Shown here: in pieces, positions 1-9,678 of the stretch
How positions within the stretch are numbered: position 1 is the first letter of the stretch
Layout: each line of letters starts with the position of its first letter
NCBI GenBank assembly: GCA_008802785.1
Contig: VUYT01000014.1
Span: 407,568 to 471,567 of the forward strand
From: Symmetrospora coprosmae
Lineage: Eukaryota; Basidiomycota; Cystobasidiomycetes; Symmetrosporaceae
Direction: 5' to 3'
DNA: 64,000 nt
Made by a program: the position numbers and the translations under genes
The notes under the pieces: generated by a model
Told to the model about the DNA's origin: nothing
Database searches by the model: none
Seen by the model: only the letters and a program-made list of their open reading frames with translations

Positions 1-1037
1 AGACTGTCAGCGCCGACGCCTCGAACAAAAGCGTTGCAGTCAAAGGATAAGAGGACCCACCGGCAGCACGCCGACCTTACTCGCATCTCCGAGCTTGCCG
101 TTCGTAATCTCGAACAGCACCTTCTCCACTTCTGCCTCGGCTTCATCGTCGAGCTCTTCATTCTCGTCGTCCATCATGTCCATCGTCTCGTCGACCATCT
201 CAGACATGATCCCCGCCTGTGGGTGAGTGGAATCGGACGGAATGGACGTTGTCGGCCGGACGGCAGCAGAGTGTTGCCCGTGGGTCAGGCGTGTCGCAAG
301 GACATGGAGGTGAGATGCGCCCCACAGGCAGTGAAGCGAGAGATGCAGAGAGAGATGATCAGCAGGCTGCAGTGACCTAGCACATCGTCTCTAGCTGCTT
401 GGGCTCCTCTCTGCGTGTGCTTGCACCACTGTTCGGGGCTTGCTCGTGCGCCCGCAGGAGAGTAGGACGCACCTTCGTCATCTCCATACTCATCGCCTGC
501 ATTGTTTGCGAGAGCTGAGGCAGCTTTACCAGCTGATTCGACAGCTTCATGATCTCTGTCGACTTCTGGAGGTGCCCCGTGATCTTGAGCGTGGCTGTGT
601 GGTGTCGTCGGGCAGCACAAAGAGCGCACCGCAGCGGCAGAGCAGGCACAAGGGGAGCGAGAACATCAGCTCTAAGTGCACGCGCTCTGCGCCACCAGCA
701 CACGCGCTTCGTCTTGCGCCCAGCCCGCGCCCCGGTACCCACCCAGCTGCTGCCCGAGCTGCATGTTGACGCTATTCAAGCGCGCCTTGCTCATCCCGAG
801 CCTGTCCTTCTGCTTGTTGCTGCGCACGACCTCCCTCGCGAGCACCTTGGCGTTCTTGGTGTCGCCCTGCTTTGCGAGCTGCTTGAGCTGTCCGCGCGTC
901 TTGAGCAGGGCGCTGTCGATGGACCGGATCTCGCGGTCGAGCATCCGCGACTCCTTCTTGAGCTGCGTCTGCCACGACTTGACGCGCTCTTCGGCCGTGG
1001 GGCCGTACACAAACTTGGAGATTGCGGCGAAGGCCAT
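1..1037 (-). CDS. VPS24: ESCRT-III subunit Vps24/CHMP3, 3' end cut by window edge
   Basis: Vps24 is an ESCRT-III subunit that polymerises on endosomes during multivesicular-body sorting. I read exons 743-1037, 473-594 and 61-216, plus a last exon starting near position 20 that runs off the window. The N-terminus starts MAFAAISKFVYGPTAEERVK, followed by a basic helix (LKKESRMLDREIRSID) and the core helix with KNAKVLAREVVRSNKQKDR. Exon 2 gives LVKLPQLSQTMQAMSMEM, the typical Vps24 segment. Exon 3 gives SEMVDETMDMMDDENEELD and VEKVLFEITNGKLG, which precede the C-terminal MIM region. Exon phases join without a break (295+122+156 nt), and the donors are GTGGGT, GTGCGT and GTGGGT. The start is the ATG directly before the amphipathic N-terminal helix; a longer reading upstream lacks family similarity. 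Vps2/CHMP2 is the alternative, but the ITNGKLG signature favours Vps24. Confidence 0.85.
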
Positions 1038-1263
1038 GTTTGGGTCTGACGCAGAGACGTGCCGGCCGGATGTGGTCGGCGGGAGTGAGAAGTAGTCAGC
1101 GAGCACCGGTCTCTGCGCGTCACCGCCGGCCTCCCTTGGCGACCCAGCGCCAGCGAAACAGGACAGGATACGAACAAGGCGAGCGCATTGCACGGCACAG
1201 TCACGACTGGCGGACACGAGGAGGACAACAACAAGCTATGTACGCTGTACGACCGCGACTAGC

Positions 1264-2779
1264 CTAGGCAATGCGCACAAGCACTTCTAGCACGAGCTCC
1301 TGCAGGTCTCCACTTTCGACGGACCTCGCGACAATGTCGCTAATGTCCGTATTCGAGTTCAGCAGCTGTGCAGATATTACTAGGCGGTCAGCGCTGCTGT
1401 CAAGCCTGTCTGTGTGGGCCGAGCCGACCCACTTCCGCTCCTACCAGCCTGCGCTTGACGGCGTCCGAGTAGATGGCGAGAGTTGCTGCTCTGCCCGCGC
1501 TCAGGCCATAGACGATGCGAAGCTCGCCGTTGGGATGTGGCTGGATAGCCTTGATGCCAAGCACAGAGGCCATGAGAGCGGTCCTCTCGGCGAGTCTGAG
1601 CGGCAGACAAGAACCAGCTCAGCTCCTAGCGTCGCCTCGGTCCGGCAGGGTCGGAGCAGCGAGCTGCCAGACGAGTCGGCAACGGCTTACTGTCTGCAGT
1701 TCTCCTCGATGCGCCGGTCCTTGTTCCGCGTCGCGTGTCGTGCCTCTGCTTCGAGCTTCTCTGCGCTGTGCCGTTCCGAGCTGAGGCGGTCGAGCTCGCG
1801 CTGCTTTCCCGCCAGCGCTTGCTTCCTGTCCTGTATCAGAGCCTTATTCCTCTCGAGCTGCTCTGCCAGTGCCTGAAGCGAAACAATCTGTGGCAGTCGG
1901 GCAGAAGTGCTCCATGTTAGCGTGGCACACGTGACCATGCGCGAGTAGGGAGGAACCCCCGCGTGGTGAGAGACTGCAACGCACCTGCTCGTCAAGGTAC
2001 GTATTGGCCTCGTCGACAGTCATTCTCTCCTCCTCTGGCACACAGTTGCGCAGCATGGCGAGCTCGAGCTCCATGTCCTGGATGCTGCGCGTAAGCGACC
2101 TCGCCTCGTCGATGACGGGCGCGAGCTGTTGATTCAGGGCTGCAAGCGGAACGGCACGGGTGTGTGTCAGTAGAACAATACGGCAGTGTGCACCGTGTGA
2201 TGAGGGGTACCTACCGACGTCAAGCTGCCCTGCGACCAGGTGGATGTCCCGCCTCAGGGACTCTGCCTGGACCTTTCGCTCCTTCAAGCCGTGTTTACTG
2301 GCGTCCCGCTCGCGTTCCATCTCTGCGAGCATGTCGCGGCTGACCAGGCCAGCCTCATCTGCGACGCTCGCGTCGAGCAGGCGCTCGAGCGTCTTGCGCT
2401 TGACGCTCGACTCGATCCACTGCATCTTGACATGGCTGAAGTGTGTCTTGAACAGGGCCATCTCGTCGTCGAGGCGCTTGAGGTCGTTCGGGTCCACCGT
2501 GTAGGCGCTGCTCCCGTCGCTCAGGTTCGTGTACGACGTGTAGCTCTCGGTCGCCGTGGAGCGTCCAAGCGGATTCGCATCGCTGCTGCCATTGTGACCG
2601 TTGCTGCTGTTGTTCCTGTCGAGCAGCTCGTTCTTGAGGGCCAGCGCGTGCATGGCGTGCCCGGTGAAGCCGGTGATGAGGGCATTGCTCGCTTCGACGA
2701 GGTCGCTGCTGCTCTTGTTCGTCGACGTGGACGATGGCACGACTGCCATGCTCTCGACTGCCATGGTGTGCGTATACAT
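1264..2779 (-). CDS. Sos7-like kinetochore coiled-coil protein (KNL1 complex)
   Basis: Five exons (2215-2779, 1985-2139, 1691-1887, 1445-1595, 1264-1365) join in phase to about 389 residues. The middle is strongly helical. LDDEMALFKTHFSHVKMQWI and SSVKRKTLERLLD resemble the N-terminal coiled-coil signature of fungal Sos7, the partner of the kinetochore scaffold Spc105/KNL1. Further coiled coil follows (ALAEQLERNKALIQDRKQ), and a small C-terminal domain with GIKAIQPHPNGELRIVYG resembles the RWD-like ends of kinetochore proteins. The first about 90 residues are Ser/Thr/Asn-rich and probably disordered. Several in-frame ATGs (2779, 2764, 2749) compete for the start. The gene is divergent from the kelch gene. 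The Sos7 assignment rests on pattern memory, not a search; another coiled-coil kinetochore or spindle protein is possible. Confidence 0.55.
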
Positions 2780-2914
2780 GGTCGTTTGTCGAGAGCAGAA
2801 GCCTCCAAACCTAGCTGGTGGTGGCGAATCTCGTGCTCCTGCTCGCCGTCCTCCCTCGCCGTGGCTGCCAACTCATCGATGCTCACCTCCGAATAAGCAC
2901 TACGCAGAGCCGCA
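2780..2914. promoter_or_regulatory. Short bidirectional promoter between Sos7-like and kelch genes
   Basis: Only about 135 bp separate the divergent start codons at 2779 (-) and 2915 (+), so both genes must share this upstream space. I see no clear TATA box; the placement is inferred from gene layout. Confidence 0.4.
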
Positions 2915-5757
2915 ATGGGCAAGTCAGGCAAGACAAAGACGTCGGCGTCAAAGCAGGAGGCGAAAGCCGCAAAGAAGGCCAAGCTCGCAAGCAAGGCGGA
3001 GCGCAAGGAGAACAAGAAGGTCCTCGCAGCGGACGCAAAGAAGCCTTCGACAACGAGCGGGAGCAGCAAGCGCAAGAAGAAGAAGGCGAATGCTGCTTCG
3101 GGCGGAGCGGATGGCCCTGTCAAGTCCAGCAAAGGCAAGGGCAAAGGCGGAAAGGACGGGGATGACGTCGAGGAGGACCTGATCCAGACTTTGGAGGAGT
3201 ACCGCAAAGCATGGGCGGCAGAGCACCTCGTCTCGGAGGAGGTCGCCTCGGTGCCTTCGCGCAGAGCGAATGCGACACTTACGGCGTGCCCCGTGTCCAC
3301 ATCGAATCTATGTGAGGAGCTTGCTGCGGTCCCCGTCGCGCACGGCCAAAATCCATGCTCACAGCATGCCCTCCCTTTCTCATCTTCCAAGGGCTGTACG
3401 GCGGCGAGTACTTTGACGGCCAGTCCTGCTTCTTCTATCCGGACCTCTTTCGCTACAATACCGAGAAGAATGAATGGCGAAAGCTCAGCAGCCCAACCCA
3501 GCCGAGCCCGCGGAGTGCGCACCAGGTCGTTGCGAGTCCCGCAGGAGGCGGCAAACTCTGGGTGAGATCGTTGCGGTCGCCTTGACGTGTACATCGGGGA
3601 CTGAGTACATTTGTGCTCTGCGCAGCTCTTCGGTGGCGAGTTCGCCTCCACGAACCAGGTAAATCTACTGCGTGAGCACATGGTCAAACCGAAGCGCAGA
3701 GTAGCTGAGGTGTCAAAGTGCAGACCTCCTTCCACCACTACCGCGATCTTTGGGCTTTCGACATAGGGAACAAGGCATGGGAGCGGTACGACACGAAGGT
3801 CAAGCCATCAGCGCGCTCCGGGCACAGGATGGCTCTGTGGAAGAACTACATTGTCCTGTTTGGTGGCTTTCACGATGTCGGCATCCGCACGACGTACCTA
3901 TCGGACCTCTGGCTGTGGGACACGACAGAGTACCGCTGGCACGAGGTGACGATCCGCGACAGTGACCGGCGGCCGTCCGCCCGCTCGGGCTTTTCATTCC
4001 TACCATGTCCAGAGGGACTGCTCCTGCACGGAGGATACTGCAAGGAGTACAGCGGCAAGCAGGTCAAAGGCGTCGCGCTCGACGACACATGGCTCCTCCG
4101 CATGGACACCGACACGGCAAAGCTCAAGTGGGAGCGGCGGAAAAAGACCGGTTATGCACCGACTCCCCGCAGCGGGATGGCCATGGCCTACTGGCAGAGC
4201 AAGGGTCTAGGCGTCGCCTTTGGCGGCGTGACTGATACATACGACGAGGACGAGGATCTTACGAGCGTCTTCTACAACGAAATGTTCGGCTACCAGATGC
4301 AAGGGAACGGCCGGTGGATCAGCTTGAACCTGAAGCGACCGAAAAAGAAGGGTGGGAATGCAGCTCAGCAGAAGAAGAAAATGCTGAGGAAGCTGCAAGA
4401 GCAGAAGAAGAGGGAAGAGGAGCGTGAGAGGAAGCAGCGTGAGAAGGAGCAGGAGCGGGAAGCGGAGGAGCAGCGCAGGCGAGAAGCGCAACGAGAGGAG
4501 GAGGAATGGGAGTACGGCGATGACGACTCACAGAGTGGCGCCGAGGACAAAGAGGCGGGTGTGACCAATGGTACGAAGCAGGATAGCGCGATAAGCCCAG
4601 CTCCAGATCCAGAGTCGGACTCGGCATCAGAAGAAGGCTTGGGTGATGAGCAGGACGCGCAGGAGCAGGATGACGAGCCCGACGAAGAGGAAGACGACCC
4701 GGACGACCCGCTTAAGACCCTGCCAATGGCTCGCTACAATGCTATGCTCGCGATCCAGCGCAATACGCTATATATCTACGGCGGCATCCTCGAAGCAAAC
4801 GCCAAAGAGTTCTGCCTGGACGACTTCTTCAGTCTACAGCTCGACAAGCTGGACAAGTTCACATGTCACCAGAAGTGTGACATTGCCGAACTCGAGTGGA
4901 AGGAGAGCGACAGCGAGGACGCTGATGAGGAGGATGGCGACGAAGACGATGAGGACAGCGGCAGCGGCAGCGACAGTGAAGGAAGCGAAGACAGTGACGA
5001 TGCTAGCGAAAGTGGCAGCGAAAGCGAAGATGACGGAGACGAGAATGGTACGGAGGTGGAAAGGGATGGCAATCAAGATGCGGCTCAAGACGCGGACGGC
5101 AGCATCACACCTGCCGAGCCGCCGGCAAGTAATGCCGACTCGGTGTTAGCCGGTCATAGCAAGAAGACGAAGAAAAGCAAGAAGAGCAAGAAGGGCGATT
5201 CGGACCCTATCTCGGTCGATCAGGCGCAGTCTGATGAGATGGAATCCGCTATGCCCGTCGAGGACGCACCGGAAGAGGTAAGCGGTCTGCCCATCATCTC
5301 TCTTTCGGATCGAGCTGAGCACACTCTTTGTATCTAGATTTCGGAGCTGCGAGCCCGGGCCACAGCGTTCATGGGAGTCGCCAAGAGCGTTGAGCGATCA
5401 CCTGAGGATCTATTGTCCACCCCACTCCCCGGGGAGACGCTCAAGACCTTCTACGACCGGACTCGTGAGTCGATGGTTTTCACATTCGGCGCATGGTCGT
5501 CATCCGTCTGACACGTCCCACAACACCGCACGTCAGGCGAGTTCTGGACACAGAAAGCGCATGAGCAGTCCGATTCTCGCGGCAAGGAGCTCCGCCGAGG
5601 AGGCTTTGCGATGGCTGACGATCGCTATGAAGAGTACAAACCCATCCTGGAGGAGATCGAGCGCATCCAGGCCGAGGCTGGTCTCGAGGATGAGGACGTC
5701 GCAAAGGGTGGACCAAAGGCGTCTGGTCTGGGCGTAGAGAGCCGGCACCGACGGTGA
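2915..5757 (+). CDS. KEL3: Kelch-repeat protein, KLHDC4/Kel3 family
   Basis: Six exons (2915-3311, 3392-3561, 3626-3658, 3724-5277, 5338-5464, 5537-5757) join in phase to 833 residues. The N-terminus is Lys-rich and nucleolar-like (KRKKKKANAASGG). Kelch blades follow: LYGGEYFDGQSCFFYPDLF, LFGGEFASTNQTSFHHYRDL, VLFGGFHDVGIRTTYLSDL and AFGGVTDTYDEDEDLTSVFY. The last blade pair is split by a Lys/Glu/Arg coiled coil and an acidic tract (about residues 406-530); kelch sequence resumes with LPMARYNAMLAIQRNTLYIY. A second acidic tract precedes a C-terminal domain (ATAFMGVAKSV through REFWTQKAHEQ) that matches the DUF4110-like tail of this family. The 33-nt third exon encodes only 11 residues. Members are nuclear or nucleolar proteins of poorly known function. 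Family is secure; the role is not. Confidence 0.85.
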
Positions 5758-5903
5758 AGAAACTTGGTAGCTCACATGATTGCATATACCCCTCGTCACA
5801 TCATCTCGTCTGTCTGTTTCAAGCTACATCTGCTTGATCATTATAGCCCTGGCGCTTGTGCCTGCGTCTGCATATCTGGCAGGCTGAAGCCTGACATTGT
5901 CGC

Positions 5904-6713
5904 TTACAGGGCATTGGTATCCATCCAGTCTTTGACTCGGCTGCCATGGCGTGTCGCATATGCTGATTAGTCAAGTCCGGCACTGCGCTCGCGCCTCGCC
6001 TGACTTACGCAAAGCCGTCTGGTCCGAGCGGATCTGTATCTGCAGAAACGAGCAAGTTGACGTCATCCGGGTACTCCGTCCGCAACCTGTGTCGTTCAAG
6101 CTCTTCAGCTCTAGTGCGAGCGCAGAGGATTGCGACGGGAAAGAACGGCTCGTAGCTGAATTCGTCCACGTCCTCGAGAGGGAGTGCCGCCATGCTCTCC
6201 GCAGCAGTTTGGATGGTGAGCGGCGGCTCGACGAGAACGAGACCGCTAAGGGGATGCGAGGAAACGTAGGTCTGGGCAATGAGTGTGTTCAGGCCGTATG
6301 CACAAAGGAGAGGAGGGAAAGGCGAGGAGGACTGCCGGATCTCCTTCACGAGTTCTGAGAGAGGGACTCTAGTGAGCCAGAGTCACAGGACAGGGCCTGG
6401 TGATGTACCCACCACTTTCTAGATCTTCGAGCTTGCCGGAGGTATGGTCGAGCTCGATGGATAGGCACGAGTAGCCGGCATCATTGAACGCAGAGATCCA
6501 GGTCTTCCAGTGCCTGAAGAGGGACGCGTGCTCGCAAGTATGTCAGAATGCTGGGCCTGATGGCTCTGGCCGTCAGTATGAACGGACGCACGCAGATGGC
6601 TCGTTGGACCATCTCGGAGCACTCAGAAAAGCCACTGGGAGGGCAAGCTCTCTAGAAGAGGTCGATGGGAAGTTGCGAGTAGTTGATAGCAGCCGCTTGA
6701 CAACACGATGCAT
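5904..6713 (-). CDS. Alpha/beta-hydrolase-like protein lacking the nucleophile serine
   Basis: Four exons (6592-6713, 6413-6513, 6009-6354, 5904-5940) give about 201 residues. The order is strand-like VAFLSAPRWSNEP, then HWKTWISAFNDAGYSCLSIE, then LLCAYGLNTLIAQTYVSSHP with GLVLVEPPL, which follows the alpha/beta-hydrolase core up to the nucleophile elbow and next strand. Normally the elbow reads G-x-S-x-G; here it is CAYGLNT, with no serine. The C-terminus ends ARVKDWMDTNAL with no obvious catalytic histidine. I therefore infer a pseudoenzyme or a binding protein. The first residues (MHRVVKRLLSTTR) could be a mitochondrial presequence. The last intron has an excellent GTAAGT donor and a CTAAT branch point. 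It is convergent with the kelch gene. Exon 1 to 2 joining is the least certain part. Confidence 0.6.
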
Positions 6714-7415
6714 CGGGAGAAACAGGCAAGGCGAGGCGCGCAATGGCGCAAGGTAGAGCGCTGAGACTGCTCGGCTCGGACTGTATCTACGGCGTTTGCC
6801 ACGTGCATCGGACGACCATGATGCCTCAAGGCCAATGCTAGTCCATCTCAACGTATGACCATCGCATTTGAGCTCCTCAACTGTATCTTCGCATACAGGC
6901 CTGCACTTGCTGGATGCGCTGTTGGCTTCTGCTGAAGCTCGAGATACACGTTGTCCTCGCACTGCTCAGATCGTCTCTGGCCTGAAATGCACCCCGCTTG
7001 TCGGCCGGGATCTTTGCTCTGCATCGAATGGACCGGAGTCCGCCGCCGCTGCATATCTACTGAATGCAGCGACCGTACATCTGATGATCAACCAAGTCAT
7101 GCTGTAGCTCTCCCTCAACCGCAGCTGGCTCTCGGCCCTTCGAGCGGGAAAAGCTCCCGGTTGACGTCCGGGATGCTCCCGATGGCCCTTGCCATACCCG
7201 GCCGAACAAGTTGCGGGAAGCTATATGCGCAGAGTAGGACCCATGCAGACGCAATGCAGTGACTGATCAGGTGTTCGAGTACAAATCCTGTCGTCCTGCC
7301 TGCCATCCTCTCTCTTCCTCCCCTCACTCTCACACCTCATCCGCAGCAGCACGCGCGCATCACACATACGCACACGTATCCTCACACCTACCGTTCACCT
7401 TCTCTCACTCTCACA
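6714..7415. promoter_or_regulatory. Divergent intergenic region with pyrimidine-rich leader before 7416
   Basis: No protein-like frame is visible. The last 110 bases before the ATG at 7416 are strongly C/T- and CA-rich (runs of ctctc and cacac), a common leader type in well-expressed fungal genes. The other end drives the hydrolase-like gene. Confidence 0.45.
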
Positions 7416-8246
7416 ATGTTCAAGCTCGCCGCTGTCTCGGCTCTTGCCGCCTCCGCCGCTACGCTCGTTGCCGGGCAGAGCGTCAACGACACCATGACGG
7501 CTGCCAACGTGACCATCCAGTTCATTAACCCCGTTTCCAACACGACATGGGGACTGTCAGAGGTCCAGACCATCATGTGGACTGCGCCCGGCCCACAGGA
7601 TCCTCAGAATGTCAGCCTTCTCCTCGCGAACGTCTACAACGCCTCGGCATTGTGAGTGGCTTTCCCGTGGTCCGGCCGTCAGAATGCCCTGACTCCGGGC
7701 TGACGCATGCCGTCGCGCCCTGCAGGCCTGGCTACCCTACTCCTCTCGCTCTCAACATCCCGAGCGGGCAGCAGAACTTCACCCTCACCAATGTTTCCAT
7801 TCCGGTTGGCCAGGGTTACGTTATCCTGATGTCCGACATCTACAACAGCTCGAACATTGTGAGTGGACGGGACCTAGCCTGTGCGCCCGATTTCGCCTCC
7901 GAGGTCTCATGGCAATGTTTGTGTCGATCTCAGTACGCACAGGGAGGCTTCTTCAACGTTTCCGAGAGCTCGAGCACCAGCGAGGACTCGCAGGGAACTG
8001 GCTTCAGCATCGCCTCGTACACCGTGAGTTCTCCAACGTACGAGCAGCATATACAGCGAGGGACTTTGATCTGACGATACACGGCCCCAACTGCAGACAA
8101 TCACGAGCGGAGCGCCCGCAGGCGGTGATGCCGCGGCAGCTACGTCTACCAGCACGGATCTCCCAGCCGCCACGCCCTTCACGGATGCTGCTGCTGCTAC
8201 GACAACCGCCGCGCCCGCTCGCCGCATGGTTCGTCAGCGAAAGTAA
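7416..8246 (+). CDS. Secreted Kre9/Knh1-like Ser/Thr-rich cell-surface protein
   Basis: Four exons (7416-7651, 7726-7858, 7934-8023, 8097-8246) give 202 residues. A classical signal peptide (MFKLAAVSALAASAATLVAG) precedes a domain with INPVSNTTWGLSEVQTIMWT, the hallmark of the Kre9/Knh1 N-terminal family found in fungal GPI-anchored or secreted wall proteins. It carries many N-glycosylation sequons (NDT, NVT, NTT, NVS, NAS, NFT, NSS). The tail is Ala/Thr/Ser-rich (GGDAAAATSTSTDLP) and thus likely O-mannosylated. It ends ARRMVRQRK without the hydrophobic stretch needed for GPI attachment, so either the protein is released or a further exon was missed. All introns have GTGAGT-type donors. Role in beta-1,6-glucan assembly is possible but not shown. 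Confidence 0.75.
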
Positions 8247-8520
8247 AGCGTTCGCGAAAGCCAAAGCTATCGCGTCCCCCCTTCCTCGCGGCTTTGCGGC
8301 GCTACAGCTTTATACGCGGAGGCCACCGTCTGCTATCGCCACTCTCGCTTCTTTGTTGTCATCAGTAAAAGCGCGTACCCTCGCAGTAGAGTAATCAGGT
8401 GCGGGTCATCACACATCAGTCTGTGGTTCTGCAGTGGACCCTTTCGCCGCCACCCGTGTCCTCGAGCTCGGCCAGTTCCGGCCCGCCCCAGATGGCGCTG
8501 TTGCCGACTGCGCGACTGGC

Positions 8521-9589
8521 ATGGTCCAGCTTCGCCTTGCGCTCGTGCAGTACGATGCGAAGCTAGGGCAGGTACAAGCCAACATTGCGCGCGTCAATGC
8601 TCTCATTGCACACGTCCAGCCGAACGCGATTGATGTCCTCCTGCTGCCCGAGATGGCCTTCACGGGCTACATGTTCGACAGCCGCGAAGATATCGCACCC
8701 TTTCTCGAGATGCACGGTCGAGGACCCAGCGTAGCTTGGGCGCGTAGGACCGCTGAACGGCTCCAATGCTACGTTCTCGTCGGCTTTCCCGAATCGCAAC
8801 GAGCGGCACTCTTCGGAGACTTCGACAGTGCTTCTCAGCCCGGCATCGGAACATCCGTCGACGCTGCCTTCAATGCGCTTGCAGTGGTTGATTGGCATGG
8901 TCATTTGCAGGTGCTTTGACACGGCGCCTGTGCCTGCGTCGGCAGCGTTGCCCGGTGCAAGCTCGATGCTCGCCTAACTCGAATGTGTCGCTTTGTGCGC
9001 AGACTGTCTATCGCAAGCATTTCTTGTTCGACACGGACAAGAATTGGGCGGACCCTGGCAGCTCTTTTGAGACATTCGAGCTCACCCTCCCGGACGAACG
9101 AGGCAAGCTGACTGTGGCTCCTGCGATCTGCATGGACCTCGTGCGTTGCCGTTCCAGCAGGGACCCTACCTGACCCTGTCACAACAGATGCCTGACGCTC
9201 TGATCTGTAATCTACAGAATCCCAAAGACTTTATCGCGCCCTTCACGAGCTTCGAGTTCGCAACGTTCGCCAGGGCTCAACAGGCCAAACTCGTCCTTTG
9301 CGCGATGAACTGGCTCGCGAGCGAGCGGCCTCTAGAGGAGGGCGGCAGGTCTGAAGCAGAGGCGGATGACTGGAAGGACATTGCACAGGTGCTGTCGTAT
9401 TGGGCAACCCGGCTCTCCCCTCTAGTAGGCAGTGAGGCGGTGTTCGCCGGGTGCAATCGCACGGGGCGAGAGAAGGGCATTGCATTCACGGGGGCAAGTT
9501 GCGTTATGCGTCTAGATAAGAGGGTCTCTGTCGCAGCCTATGCTGGTCTGGAGACGGAGACTGTGCTCCTAGCCTCGGTAAATGTATGA
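8521..9589 (+). CDS. NTA1: Protein N-terminal asparagine/glutamine amidohydrolase
   Basis: Three exons (8521-8910, 9003-9140, 9218-9589) give 299 residues of the carbon-nitrogen hydrolase (nitrilase) fold. All three catalytic residues are visible: Glu in LLLPEMAFTGY, Lys in VYRKHFLFDTDKNW, and Cys in PAICMDL. The FxTxxNW-like segment after the lysine and the NPKDFIAPF segment after the cysteine fit Nta1, which converts N-terminal Asn and Gln to Asp and Glu and feeds them into the N-degron pathway. The ATG at 8521 directly precedes VQLRLALVQYDAKLGQV, the usual start of the fold. Intron 2 (77 bp) separates the catalytic Cys exon from the rest. A GTAAAT near the stop could be a donor for a further exon, but none is evident. 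Other nitrilase-branch amidases are less likely. Confidence 0.8.
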
Positions 9590-9678
9590 GGCCTGACGGG
9601 GCTGTCCCAAGCCTTCACCCGCCGAGCTGTTGTTGTCTCTCCTCGAATTGCCGACTGATGTCACAACAACATGATGCC

